A stretch of 64,000 bases of DNA from contig NZ_JACMOO010000171.1 of assembly GCF_014377975.1 (NCBI RefSeq), forward strand, positions 1 to 64,000. The letters are read 5' to 3'. This document shows, piece by piece, positions 19,334-29,757 of the stretch (position 1 is its first letter; every line of letters starts with the position of its first letter). The notes below the pieces were generated by a model. That model was not told where the DNA came from, did no database searches, and worked only from the letters and a program-made list of their open reading frames with translations. This stretch comes from Ferruginibacter sp. (lineage in GTDB: Bacteria > Bacteroidota > Bacteroidia > Chitinophagales > Chitinophagaceae). The translations under genes were made by a program, and so were the position numbers.

Positions 19334-20677
19334 ATGCTTTTAAAATTTCCATCCCTTTTGTCCGCTTGTTTTTTTACCTTTTTTTTGTTTTGCAATATTG
19401 CGGATGCACAAATACCGGCAAAACGGTTCATCCCCCCGGCAGGTTCTTTAAAAGCCGCTGTGGTTGTGCCTGTTACGGATAGCAGTAAAACAGATAGTAT
19501 GTTGGTGCAATTGCTGCAACAGTATCCTCAATACTTTAATACGGTACTCAAAAACACCCAACAATGGAATGTCCAATTTATTTATACACAAATAGACAAA
19601 GGGGTAAACGGCATACCTGCTTTAAAAAACTATTTTTTTAATGTTGATCCAGCACAATATTTTTACCCTGCATCTACTGTTAAGTTGCCCATCTGTTTGC
19701 TTGCCCTGCAGCGGTTAAATGAATTAAAGCAGCAAGGTATTGACAGAAACACTACCATGATAACAGAAGCTAACGAAGATGGACAAACTGTTGTTTATAA
19801 TGATCCAACTACACCTGATGGAAGACCATCCATTGCCCAATACATAAAAAAAATATTATTGGTTAGCGATAATGACGCTTTTAACAGGCTATATGAATTT
19901 TTAGGAAGAAAATACATCAATGAACAATTGCACCAAAAAGGATATGGTGATGTACAGATTCTGCATCGCCTAAGTATTCCATTATCACTACAACAAAACC
20001 GGGCTACCAATCCTATCAACTTTTTCGGACCTGATAAAAAGATTATTTATCGTCAGCCGATGCGGTACGATTCTTCCATCTATGAACAGCGCAATGATTC
20101 GATTGGCAAAGGCTATTACAAAGGCGATTCTTTAATCAAAATGCCAATGAACTTTTCTGAAAAAAACAGGATTAGTCTGCAGGATCTGCACAATATTTTA
20201 TTGAGCCTGGTTTTTCCGGAAAAAGTTATGGCTTCGCAACGGTTTAATATTACAGAGGATGACAGAAATTTTATATTGAAATATATGAGCGAATTACCCA
20301 CTGAAAGCCACTACCCTCCTTATGCTGCAGACACTGCAAATTATTGGCCTGCCTACTGTAAGTTTTTATTATTTGGTTCAGAAAAAGGAGCCCTTCCAAA
20401 AAATATCCGAGTTTTCAATAAAGTGGGAGATGCTTATGGGCAGTTAACTGACGTTGCTTACATTGTTGACTTTGATAAAAAAATTGAATTCTTTTTATCA
20501 GCCATTATTTATTGCAACAATGACGGTATTTTAAATGATGACAAGTATGATTATGATAACATTGGTTTACCATTTATGAAACATCTGGGCGAAGTATTGT
20601 ATGAGTATGAACTAAAACGTACAAAGAAAAATGTACCAGATCTTTCTCCTTTACTATTTAATTATGATGGTCGTTAA
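19334..20677 (+). CDS. secreted serine hydrolase (beta-lactamase/transpeptidase fold)
   Basis: STVK (SxxK), VSDNDAF (SDN) motifs; signal peptide. Confidence 0.8.
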   Translation: MLLKFPSLLSACFFTFFLFCNIADAQIPAKRFIPPAGSLKAAVVVPVTDSSKTDSMLVQLLQQYPQYFNTVLKNTQQWNVQFIYTQIDKGVNGIPALKNYFFNVDPAQYFYPASTVKLPICLLALQRLNELKQQGIDRNTTMITEANEDGQTVVYNDPTTPDGRPSIAQYIKKILLVSDNDAFNRLYEFLGRKYINEQLHQKGYGDVQILHRLSIPLSLQQNRATNPINFFGPDKKIIYRQPMRYDSSIYEQRNDSIGKGYYKGDSLIKMPMNFSEKNRISLQDLHNILLSLVFPEKVMASQRFNITEDDRNFILKYMSELPTESHYPPYAADTANYWPAYCKFLLFGSEKGALPKNIRVFNKVGDAYGQLTDVAYIVDFDKKIEFFLSAIIYCNNDGILNDDKYDYDNIGLPFMKHLGEVLYEYELKRTKKNVPDLSPLLFNYDGR

Positions 20678-20750
20678 CTACAAGCTTGCCTAAGAATTGA
20701 CAAGCCCTATCCTGATTTGACAAACAAATTTTAAATGATTTCTTTATAGT

Positions 20751-21641
20751 TTATGGCAAGTTGGAAGTCCACCTGGAAGATGGGCTATAATATTTCCACA
20801 ACAGCGCAGAAAGCCTGCGGGTAAGCACCCAGGCTTTATTGTCGTTTGTCCAGCTCTGGTCTTTATTATTTTTTGTAAACACACTTAAAATATATGGGTT
20901 CTTTCCATTGTTTACATACATCACTTCACTCCGGCTTTCATCCACTGCTCCATTTTTATCCGCTGTAAAAACACCTGGCGGTACCTGGCTCATCGCCTGC
21001 TCATCCCAATACTGACGGGCTAGTAAACGGAGCATTTTTTCGCTGCTGGAAGTATCTAAAATTTCGTTGTTTACAATCCGCTGCATAAAAATATTTATCT
21101 CACGGGGCGTAGTTTGTCCCCATCCGTAATTGTTGCTGTTTTGTTCCCTGCCTGCAGTTCTGCTATTTACCCTGGTAGCTTTAAACCCAATACTGTCGAG
21201 TATTTCATTGATCCTTACTCCTCCTCCTGCCAAGGCCTGTAGCCATAGACTTGCTGTGTTATCACTGGTTGTAAGCATCAGCATTAGTACTTTACTTAGC
21301 TTAATTTTTTCACCATCTTTAAATGACCCTAAAATATCTTCGCCCGCATATAATAAAGAGTCTTTGTACACCAGTTGCTGATGATAGTCCATTTCATTTT
21401 TCTTAATCTTGTCCATGATACCAGTGAGAATAGAAATCTTAACAATACTTGCAGTAGGAAAAATAGTATCGGCATTTACTGCAGCAAAAGTATTGTGTTT
21501 CAGATCATGTATATAAACACCTATATCCCCGTTAAAGCCTTTTATCAGGTGCTCAATTTGCAGCTGTAATTTTTTATCTTTTTTTTGTGCCTGTATGACA
21601 CAAGGCAATAAAAAAAATAGCAGTATTATTGAGAGTTTCAT
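20751..21641 (-). CDS. class A beta-lactamase-like serine hydrolase
   Basis: TASIVKISIL (SxxK), TTSDNTASLWL (SDN), REQNSNN (ExxxN-like), DKNGAVDE (KxG-like). Confidence 0.82.
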   Translation of the reverse strand: MKLSIILLFFLLPCVIQAQKKDKKLQLQIEHLIKGFNGDIGVYIHDLKHNTFAAVNADTIFPTASIVKISILTGIMDKIKKNEMDYHQQLVYKDSLLYAGEDILGSFKDGEKIKLSKVLMLMLTTSDNTASLWLQALAGGGVRINEILDSIGFKATRVNSRTAGREQNSNNYGWGQTTPREINIFMQRIVNNEILDTSSSEKMLRLLARQYWDEQAMSQVPPGVFTADKNGAVDESRSEVMYVNNGKNPYILSVFTKNNKDQSWTNDNKAWVLTRRLSALLWKYYSPSSRWTSNLP

Positions 21642-21689
21642 ATAATTTAATTTATGCTTTTTTAAAATTTTTCTACATCAAAAAACCTC

Positions 21690-23543
21690 CTATTTTGTTA
21701 ATTCAAGTATCACTGCTTTATCGGCACCAAGGGTAAAATCTTTTAATTCCGTTTTTGTTTTTGTAATCACATCAGTTGATTTTGTAAAGCCTTTTGTTCT
21801 TTCAGCATATTTGCCAAAGGATATTATTTTATCCGTTTTAGCCGTATTCATCACCACCATTACAGTTTGTTTATCATCATATCGAAAGTAAGTGTACACG
21901 CCATCTTCCGGAAAATATTGCATCATTTTTCCAAATCGGATGGCAGAGGAATTTTTTCTGAAATTTGCCAGGTCATAAACGTGTCTCCATATTTCATGGT
22001 CTTTAACAGTTCTGCCACTAAGTTCAAATTTATTTAGTTTGTCGCCGGGAAAGCCTCCGGGAAAATCAAGCCGTACATAACCATCGTTGGGAGAAGTAGT
22101 GCCAGTAGTAGCCAGTTCATCCCCATAATATATTTCCGGTATACCCCGGCAGGTAAACAACCAGCACAAAGCAGATTTATATTTGTCCATATTCTCTCCT
22201 ACTACTGAATAAAACCTTGCCATATCATGGTTATCTAAAAAAATCACATTGCGCATGGGATCTTTGTAAACAAAATCCTGGGCCAGTGTAGTGTAGAGAT
22301 TATTAACGCCGTCGCTCCATCCAAAATCTTTTGTCATCGCATCGGTAATACCCCACAAAGTTTGAAAATCGGTAGCCGCCTGCAGGTTACTTTTAAAAGG
22401 AATGTTATAATTGTTTTGTACAAAATAACTTTGATTGGGAACACCGTGCACCCATGTTTCACCAAACAGGGTTATGCGGGGATATTCATCCGTCAATGCT
22501 TTATTACAACGGTTCATAAAGTCGAGATCGTTGTAAGCATAGGTATCTATGCGCCATCCATCGATTCCAAATTCTTCCACCGTCCACAAAGCATGCTGAA
22601 TTAAAAAATTTGCCACAAAGGAGTTATTTTCATTTAGATCAGGCATTTGAGGGGTAAACCATCCATCAGACATTTTTTTCTTCTCCAGGGGGGATGCATA
22701 GGGATCAAACAAAACCTGGTCTTTAAAATTAGTATTGGTATAAGATGCCCATTGGTGTAACCAGTCTTTCATTGGCAAATCCTGCACCGTAAAATGGAAG
22801 AGGCCTACATGATTGTACACTGCATCCTGTATAATTTTTAATCCTCTCTGGTGGGCCGAATCTATCAGTTGATGATAAGCCTTTTCGCCACCTAACCTCG
22901 GATCAATTTTATAATGATTGGTAAATGCATAGCCATGCTCGGTGCGGTTGGGCATATCATTTTCCACCACGGGGTTAAGCCACAGCGTGGTAACCCCTAA
23001 CTCCAGCAAATATTGTAAATGATTGGTGATGCCCTGTAAGTCGCCCCCATGGCGATTAAACACCGTATCCCTGTTCAGCGACTGGTCACGCATTCCTGCA
23101 ACACGATCGTTGGAGGTATCACCATTGCTGAACCGGTCGGGCAAAATCAGGTACATAAAATCATCCGATCTTACCCCTTGTGCAAAATGTACACCCCTAC
23201 CCTCCCGTTTTGTTTTAATTTCAAAATCAATGGTGAACGGTTTATTTTCCCGGTTCACTTTTATCTTTACAATACCTGGTTTTGTGGTGGAGGCAATTAC
23301 AATATCTAAAAATACATAATTGATATTTTCAACTTTATTGATCTTTTCTATTTTAACTCCGGGATATAAAATACTAAAACCACCTTTGGCATTTGCAATG
23401 CTATCTCCATGAATCATTATCTGCACTTTATTCCACTTCATACCCGTCCACCAGTTGGTAGGGTAACATTGATAACTGCTTTGCTGCCCATTTACAAAAA
23501 TTACAAAGCACAAAAAAATGAACAATCCGAAACCCTTTTTCAT
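21690..23543 (-). CDS. GH13 alpha-amylase / cyclomaltodextrinase-like (SusA-type)
   Basis: GGDLQGITNHLQYLLELGVTTLWLNPV, DAVYNHVG, GIDGWRIDTYAYN, FGETWVHG, VIFLDNHDMARF. Confidence 0.93.
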   Translation of the reverse strand: MKKGFGLFIFLCFVIFVNGQQSSYQCYPTNWWTGMKWNKVQIMIHGDSIANAKGGFSILYPGVKIEKINKVENINYVFLDIVIASTTKPGIVKIKVNRENKPFTIDFEIKTKREGRGVHFAQGVRSDDFMYLILPDRFSNGDTSNDRVAGMRDQSLNRDTVFNRHGGDLQGITNHLQYLLELGVTTLWLNPVVENDMPNRTEHGYAFTNHYKIDPRLGGEKAYHQLIDSAHQRGLKIIQDAVYNHVGLFHFTVQDLPMKDWLHQWASYTNTNFKDQVLFDPYASPLEKKKMSDGWFTPQMPDLNENNSFVANFLIQHALWTVEEFGIDGWRIDTYAYNDLDFMNRCNKALTDEYPRITLFGETWVHGVPNQSYFVQNNYNIPFKSNLQAATDFQTLWGITDAMTKDFGWSDGVNNLYTTLAQDFVYKDPMRNVIFLDNHDMARFYSVVGENMDKYKSALCWLFTCRGIPEIYYGDELATTGTTSPNDGYVRLDFPGGFPGDKLNKFELSGRTVKDHEIWRHVYDLANFRKNSSAIRFGKMMQYFPEDGVYTYFRYDDKQTVMVVMNTAKTDKIISFGKYAERTKGFTKSTDVITKTKTELKDFTLGADKAVILELTK

Positions 23544-23548
23544 AGTTA

Positions 23549-25069
23549 TTATTTTATTTTTATTCGCAGGGTTAACAGGGCCGCAACAATCATCAAACAC
23601 CCACCCAGCACCAGTGTATAAATAGCATTGCCATTAAAAAAATGTTTGGTAAAAACCCCTAAAAGTGTAGCGGCAAGAATTTGTGGTATTACAATAAAAA
23701 AATTAAAAATGCCCATATAAACACCCATTTTATTAGAAGGTAACGCTGCGGTTAACATAGAATAAGGCATCGATAAAATACTTGACCATGCAAGCCCGAT
23801 ACCCGCCATGCTTAGGATGAGCAGGTATTTATCTGTAAATATAAAAAAAGAAATCATTCCGATTCCGCCAGCTACCAGGCAAATTAAATGCGTCATTGGG
23901 CGGCCGGTTTTCTTTGCAAGCACGGGCAATAAAAATGCAAAAAGAGCAGAGAAGCCATTGTAAAATCCAAATAGTACGCCTACCCAGTTTCCTATTTCAT
24001 TGTATGCTTTTGAAGAAGTATCCGTAGTATTTGCAATGTTTTGAGCCAAAGCTGGTGTGGCATAAATCCACATGGCGAATAGTGCAAACCAGGTAAAAAA
24101 TTGTACTACGGCCAATTGCTTCATGGTGTCGGGCATTTTGTATAAATCATTCACAACCTCTACCAGTCCGTTTTTCTTTTTACCAGACCAAAACATACCT
24201 GCTATCAATTGAATAATACCAAAGCTTGCAATACCCAGGGTTAGTACGTACAATTCTTTCTCCAGTGGCATTTCCAAATGCATTGCATTGTAGTAATACA
24301 ATAAAAAACTTACAATGGTCCCGGTTATTAACCATATCAAACCTTTGCTGTAAAATGATTTTACCGGAGTGGTAATAATGGAATGATCTACCTGCTGTTG
24401 TTCAACAGATTCAAAACTTTTAAGCTCTGCAGGTGAATATTCTTTTGTGGTAAAAACGGTGTAGGCAACGGATAAAAAAAATACAACTGCCCCAATATAA
24501 AAAGAGAATTTTACTGAGTTGGGTATGATGCCCGGCGCTGCCTCATTGGCAACACCCAACGTTGTTAATAAGTAAGGTAATATGGATGAAACCACTGCAC
24601 CAATGCCTATAAAAAAACTTTGCATCGCAAAACCCGCAGTGCGTTGGTCATCGGGCAGCATATCACCTACAAATGCACGAAATGGTTCCATCGAAATATT
24701 GATGGATGCATCCAGCAACCACAACATAACGGCGGCCATCCACAAAGCATATACATTTGGAAAAACAAGCAGGGCAACGGAAGCCAGTATTGCACCAATT
24801 AAGAAGAACGGCCTTCTTCTTCCCCATGCTGGCGACCAGGTTTTATCACTTAGATGACCAATAACAGGTTGTATAATAAGACCTGTTAAAGGAGCAGCAA
24901 TCCAAAGAATCGGTATGTCATCAATCTTTGCACCCAATGACTGAAAAATGCGGCTGACATTGGCATTTTGCAACCCAAAGCCAAACTGAATACCTAAAAA
25001 TCCCACACTCATATTAATGATCTGGCGAAGAGTTAGTATTGGCTTTTTAGCAGTAATGAAGGAAGACAT
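23549..25069 (-). CDS. MFS sugar (maltose-type, SLC45-like) transporter
   Basis: GFLGIQFGFGLQNANVSRIFQSLGA, PVIGHLSDKTWSPAWGRRRPF; clustered with GH13/glgC/glgA. Confidence 0.88.
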   Translation of the reverse strand: MSSFITAKKPILTLRQIINMSVGFLGIQFGFGLQNANVSRIFQSLGAKIDDIPILWIAAPLTGLIIQPVIGHLSDKTWSPAWGRRRPFFLIGAILASVALLVFPNVYALWMAAVMLWLLDASINISMEPFRAFVGDMLPDDQRTAGFAMQSFFIGIGAVVSSILPYLLTTLGVANEAAPGIIPNSVKFSFYIGAVVFFLSVAYTVFTTKEYSPAELKSFESVEQQQVDHSIITTPVKSFYSKGLIWLITGTIVSFLLYYYNAMHLEMPLEKELYVLTLGIASFGIIQLIAGMFWSGKKKNGLVEVVNDLYKMPDTMKQLAVVQFFTWFALFAMWIYATPALAQNIANTTDTSSKAYNEIGNWVGVLFGFYNGFSALFAFLLPVLAKKTGRPMTHLICLVAGGIGMISFFIFTDKYLLILSMAGIGLAWSSILSMPYSMLTAALPSNKMGVYMGIFNFFIVIPQILAATLLGVFTKHFFNGNAIYTLVLGGCLMIVAALLTLRIKIK

Positions 25070-25126
25070 AGCAAGAGTTTAAAGTATATATTTTTACAAA
25101 AAAATACACATGGGTTGCGTTGAAAT

Positions 25127-25158
25127 AAAAAAACATCCTGCTGAGCAGGATGTTTTTT
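25127..25158 (-). terminator. terminator between glgC and the MFS gene
   Basis: AAAAAAACATCCTGC-TGA-GCAGGATGTTTTTTT. Confidence 0.75.
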
Positions 25159-25170
25159 TATTTTGGTTTC

Positions 25171-26448
25171 TTAAATAACAAAACCATCTGGCAAAACAGC
25201 ACGTTTCTTTACTACAACAATGCCGTCTTTTACTGTATACAATTCATGATCTGAATCCTGGAGATGACTTCCTCCATTGATGCGCACATCATTACCGATG
25301 CGGCAGTTTTTATCAACTATGGTATTTTTAATATAGCACCTGTCGCCGATACCGCATTGTGGAATCCCCTTCTGCTGGTTGTCGGTAATTTCTTTAATGG
25401 TTTGGTAATAATCGTTGCCCATAATATAACTGCTAACAATGGTAGAACCATGGCCAATACGGCTTCTTACCCCTATTACACTGTTTTCAATTCGGCTGGC
25501 ATTGATGATGGAACCTTCTGCAATGATGGTTTTTTCTAAAGTTGTACCGCTTATTTTTGCCGGCGGCAACATCCTTGCCCTTGTGTATACCACTTTTTGG
25601 TTATCAAATAAATTAAAGAGTGGCAGGTCGAGCGTTAATGCAAGATTTGCTTCAAAGAAGGAATAAATATTTCCAATGTCTGTCCAGTATCCATCATATT
25701 GATAACTGATCACTTTGTATTTTTCAATCGAAGTGGGAATGATTTCTTTACCAAAATCGGTGGCATCTTTTTTCTCATCTTCCAGCAAATCAAATAAAAG
25801 CTTTCTGTTAAAAATATAAATACCCATGGAAGCCAGGTAATTTCTTCCCTGCTTTTTCATATCTGCCCCGGTATCACTCACCCAATCCGGCAGCAATTCG
25901 GCTTTGGGCTTTTCTATAAAGCTTGTAATTACATTTTCTTCATTGGCTTTTAATATGCCAAACTCCGGCGCTTCCCTATCCCCCACCGGTATGGTGGCAA
26001 TAGAAATATCCGCCCCGCTGGCAGCATGATTGTTAATCATTTCCTCAAAATCCATCTGGTACAACTGGTCGCCGCTTAATATTAAAACATACTCAAAATC
26101 GTAGGTGTTAATGTGCCGTAGCGACTGACGTACCGCATCTGCTGTACCCTGAAACCATCCGGCGTTATCCGGCGTTTGCTCTGCGGCAAGAATATCTACA
26201 AATCCCTTGCTGAAGATGCTGAACTGGTAGGTATTTTTTATATGCTTGTTGAGGGAGGCAGAGTTAAACTGTGTAAGTACCAATATCCGGTTAAGGCTCG
26301 AATTAATACAATTGGAAATGGGGATATCCACCAGGCGATACTTACCTGCAATAGGTACTGCAGGCTTACTGCGACTGGCTGTAAGCGGGTATAACCTTGA
26401 TCCTGCTCCTCCTCCTAATACTATTGAAATAACTGAATTACTATCCAT
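25171..26448 (-). CDS. glgC: glucose-1-phosphate adenylyltransferase
   Basis: VLGGGAGSRLYPLTASRSKPAVPIAGKYRLVDIPISNCINS. Confidence 0.96.
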   Translation of the reverse strand: MDSNSVISIVLGGGAGSRLYPLTASRSKPAVPIAGKYRLVDIPISNCINSSLNRILVLTQFNSASLNKHIKNTYQFSIFSKGFVDILAAEQTPDNAGWFQGTADAVRQSLRHINTYDFEYVLILSGDQLYQMDFEEMINNHAASGADISIATIPVGDREAPEFGILKANEENVITSFIEKPKAELLPDWVSDTGADMKKQGRNYLASMGIYIFNRKLLFDLLEDEKKDATDFGKEIIPTSIEKYKVISYQYDGYWTDIGNIYSFFEANLALTLDLPLFNLFDNQKVVYTRARMLPPAKISGTTLEKTIIAEGSIINASRIENSVIGVRSRIGHGSTIVSSYIMGNDYYQTIKEITDNQQKGIPQCGIGDRCYIKNTIVDKNCRIGNDVRINGGSHLQDSDHELYTVKDGIVVVKKRAVLPDGFVI

Positions 26449-26519
26449 ATATGGCTGGTTAAATGTTTACTGAATTAAAATGCAATGCTTTATTAAATAT
26501 ATTACAATTCCCGAAACTA

Positions 26520-27935
26520 CTATAGTAAACTGCTGTATAAATTAATATAACTCTCAGCGCTCTTTTGCCAGCTGTTATCTATCTTCATAATTGTTGTTCG
26601 TATTTTATGCAGGCGTTTGGTTTTTTTATATAATTCCAACGCCCGGTGAATTGAGTAAGTGATATCCCAAACGGTAGCATCATTAAAAACAATTCCATAT
26701 CCTCCTGGTTCGCCGTAATCAATTACGGTGTCCCTTAAACCTCCGGTATTTCTTACAATAGGGATGGTGCCATACCGCATGGCATACATCTGATTTAATC
26801 CACAAGGCTCTACCCTGCTGGGCATTAATAAAAAATCAGCCCCTGCATACATCTGGTGACTTAGTTTTTCATTGTAACCAATTTTTGAATTGTAATAACC
26901 TGCCAATGGTGTCTTCATATTTTCCAGTTCCTGTTCCACAATGGCATCACCACTGCCAAGAATTAAAAAATTCATAGTGCCCTGCAAGTGGTATACCGCA
27001 TCATAAATAGCCTGCGGTAATAAATCAGCGGCCTTTTCATGCACCAGCCTTCCGATAAAAATAAACAACGGCTTTTCAATGTCTAAACTAAACTGTTCGC
27101 ACAATATTTGTTTACTGGCCAGTTTACCTTCCGCTACATTTTCTACACTAAAATTATTATCAATGTAACTGTCAGCAGCAGGGTTCCATACGGCATCATC
27201 AATGCCATTTAATATGCCGGTACATTTGCCCTTCTCGTATTCAAATAAATTTTCCAAACCATTTGCGTTGGAACGCATTTCCTCCAGATAACTCTGACTA
27301 ACGGTGGTAACTTTTGTAGCGCATTTTACCGCACTGGCCAATGGATTGATATTTTTATTCCAATCAAGTTTCCCCCACTCCCAAGAGTTCCATTCAGGAA
27401 GATAAATGGCTTTATCCCAGCCCATCCATCCCTGGTATTGCGCATTGTGAATGGTAAGCACTGTAGGTATGGCGGCCAGGTGCTGGTAGGCATAACAGTA
27501 CTGCATCATAAAAGGGATAAGCCCGGTATGATGATCATGCACATGCACAACATCCGGCTTATGATTCCATTTACTAACCCAGTCAACTACAGCAATCTGA
27601 AAGGCAGTGAACCTTTCGGCATCATCATAATATCCATAAACGGCTTCCCGGTCAAGTAAGCCATTAATATCCACCAGGTAAAGATCAAAACCAAGTTTGT
27701 TGGTTCTTTCTTTTATAATGGTGTAATTAAACCAGTATGGCCCCATCCCAAAAGATCCCTTATGAGCAATATCAAATTCATTTTCGTACAAAAATTTTGT
27801 TTTGTACATAGGCATCACCACTTTGGCGATGTGCCCAAGCTGGTGCTGGTATTTCGGCAAAGCCCCCACCACATCACCCAATCCACCAGCCTTTGCTACG
27901 GGATAACATTCTGCGCTTACATGTAGTATTTCCAT
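26520..27935 (-). CDS. glgA: glycogen synthase
   Basis: HVSAECYPVAKAGGLGDVVGALPK (KxGGL), PSRVEPCGLNQMYAMRYGTIPIVRNTGGLRDTV. Confidence 0.96.
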   Translation of the reverse strand: MEILHVSAECYPVAKAGGLGDVVGALPKYQHQLGHIAKVVMPMYKTKFLYENEFDIAHKGSFGMGPYWFNYTIIKERTNKLGFDLYLVDINGLLDREAVYGYYDDAERFTAFQIAVVDWVSKWNHKPDVVHVHDHHTGLIPFMMQYCYAYQHLAAIPTVLTIHNAQYQGWMGWDKAIYLPEWNSWEWGKLDWNKNINPLASAVKCATKVTTVSQSYLEEMRSNANGLENLFEYEKGKCTGILNGIDDAVWNPAADSYIDNNFSVENVAEGKLASKQILCEQFSLDIEKPLFIFIGRLVHEKAADLLPQAIYDAVYHLQGTMNFLILGSGDAIVEQELENMKTPLAGYYNSKIGYNEKLSHQMYAGADFLLMPSRVEPCGLNQMYAMRYGTIPIVRNTGGLRDTVIDYGEPGGYGIVFNDATVWDITYSIHRALELYKKTKRLHKIRTTIMKIDNSWQKSAESYINLYSSLL

Positions 27936-28245
27936 TCTTTAAAGATTATCTTAAAATCCTTTCAATTTATGAATGTTTTTTCTTTGAACAATCAATGTCT
28001 GAAAATAAAATACCGGGCTGTTGTATTGCTACAGATTGTTTTTTAATTTGATTACTGAAAGATATAAATGAACGTTTACAAATTATAATAATCTTTTTAA
28101 ATTACAGGAGCTGGAAATATTATAAAAAAAATTTACTGCAGAAAATAGTCATTCACTTTTAGTAAGAACACACACTGTTTATTTTTTCAAGTAAACAAAA
28201 AAAATGATAACTTTCCTCATTCTTAATAAAACTCAACGATTCAAT

Positions 28246-29691
28246 ATGAGCCAACAAACCAAATGGTCGCAATTCGGAACCCTTGTAACAGTATTTTTTT
28301 TCTGGGGATTTGTAGCTGCAAGTAATGACATTTTAATACCCGTATTTCGAAAGGCATTTAATTTATCACAATTTCAAAGTCAGTTGGTATCGGTAGCGTT
28401 TTATGTGGCATATACAGTCGGGTCAATTATTTATTACATAGTTTCTAAACTAATTGGTAGCGACCTTTTGAATAAAATGGGTTACAAAAATGGAATTGCT
28501 TTAGGATTAATTATTTCCGCCATCGGTACTTTATTGTTTTATCCTGCTGCTAATACGGCCTCTTTTACCTTAATGCTAACCGGCCTGTTTGTAGTGGGTC
28601 TTGGGTTTTCATTGCAGCAAATTGCAGCAAACCCATTAGCGATAATAATGGGGGATCCTAAAACAGGTTCACAGCGTTTAATCATGGCGGGCGGTGTAAA
28701 TAATTTTGGCACTACCATCGGTCCATTACTGGTAAGCTTTGCCATTTTTGGAAGTGTGGCCTCAGGCCGTACAGTTGCCAGCATTGAAAGCGTCAAAACT
28801 CCTTATTTGATAGTTGGACTTGCTTTTTTATTAGTTGCACTGTTCATAAAGTTTTCCTCTGTTCCTAACAAAATAGATCTGGAACATGTTGCAGAAGAAG
28901 AAGCGGTTACAGGAGATAAATTAATTCACAGAAATTCTGCCTTTCAATACCCGCAATTGTGGCTGGGCATGATTGCCATTTTTGTTTATGTAGGTGTGGA
29001 AGTTTCAACTGCCAGTAATTTACCAGCATACATGGAGCAGCATTTGGGTGTTCCAACAGATAAAGTAGCTCCTTATATTTCATTGTATTGGGCTAGTTTA
29101 ATGATTGGCCGCTGGACAGGTGCGGTGGGTGCCTTTGATGTAAGTAAAGGGGCCAAACAGATACTTAATTTTTTAATGCCCTACCTGGCGTTTGGCGTTT
29201 TTTTACTGGTAAATACCATTGCACAGCATGACGTTACACAGTTTTTTGTATATGCGTTTGTGATAGCTATAATGATTGCAGGTGATATTTTAAGCAAGGG
29301 TAATCCAGCAAGAATGTTGCTGATTTTTGCTGCAATGGGAATCACTGCTTTATGTATCGGTATGTTGACAACAGGTATGGTAAGTGCCTATGCGTTCATA
29401 AGTGTAGGTCTTTTTTGCAGTACCTTATGGCCGTGCATCTTTACATTGGCTGTTGCCGGCCTGGGCAAAAATACAGGACAAGGAAGCAGCTTGTTAATTA
29501 TGATGATTATGGGAGGAGGTTTAATAAGTGCCTTGCAGGGATGGCTGGCAGATAAAACAGGTATTCAGTTTAGTTACATCGTTGGTGTTGCCTGTTTTGC
29601 GTATCTTGCATTCTATGCTATACGTGCTAAATCTGTTTTAAAATCGCAGGGAATAGATTACGATGCATTGAATGCAGAAGGCGGCCATTAA
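28246..29691 (+). CDS. sugar MFS transporter (FucP/GluP family)
   Basis: FFFWGFVAASNDILIPVFRKAFNLSQFQSQLV; ATG 28246 preferred. Confidence 0.9.
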   Translation: MSQQTKWSQFGTLVTVFFFWGFVAASNDILIPVFRKAFNLSQFQSQLVSVAFYVAYTVGSIIYYIVSKLIGSDLLNKMGYKNGIALGLIISAIGTLLFYPAANTASFTLMLTGLFVVGLGFSLQQIAANPLAIIMGDPKTGSQRLIMAGGVNNFGTTIGPLLVSFAIFGSVASGRTVASIESVKTPYLIVGLAFLLVALFIKFSSVPNKIDLEHVAEEEAVTGDKLIHRNSAFQYPQLWLGMIAIFVYVGVEVSTASNLPAYMEQHLGVPTDKVAPYISLYWASLMIGRWTGAVGAFDVSKGAKQILNFLMPYLAFGVFLLVNTIAQHDVTQFFVYAFVIAIMIAGDILSKGNPARMLLIFAAMGITALCIGMLTTGMVSAYAFISVGLFCSTLWPCIFTLAVAGLGKNTGQGSSLLIMMIMGGGLISALQGWLADKTGIQFSYIVGVACFAYLAFYAIRAKSVLKSQGIDYDALNAEGGH

Positions 29692-29757
29692 TGGAAGCGA
29701 ATTAAGTTACAGCAGCATGCGCTGCTATTTTTCATCTTTAATAATTTAGAATCCGTT

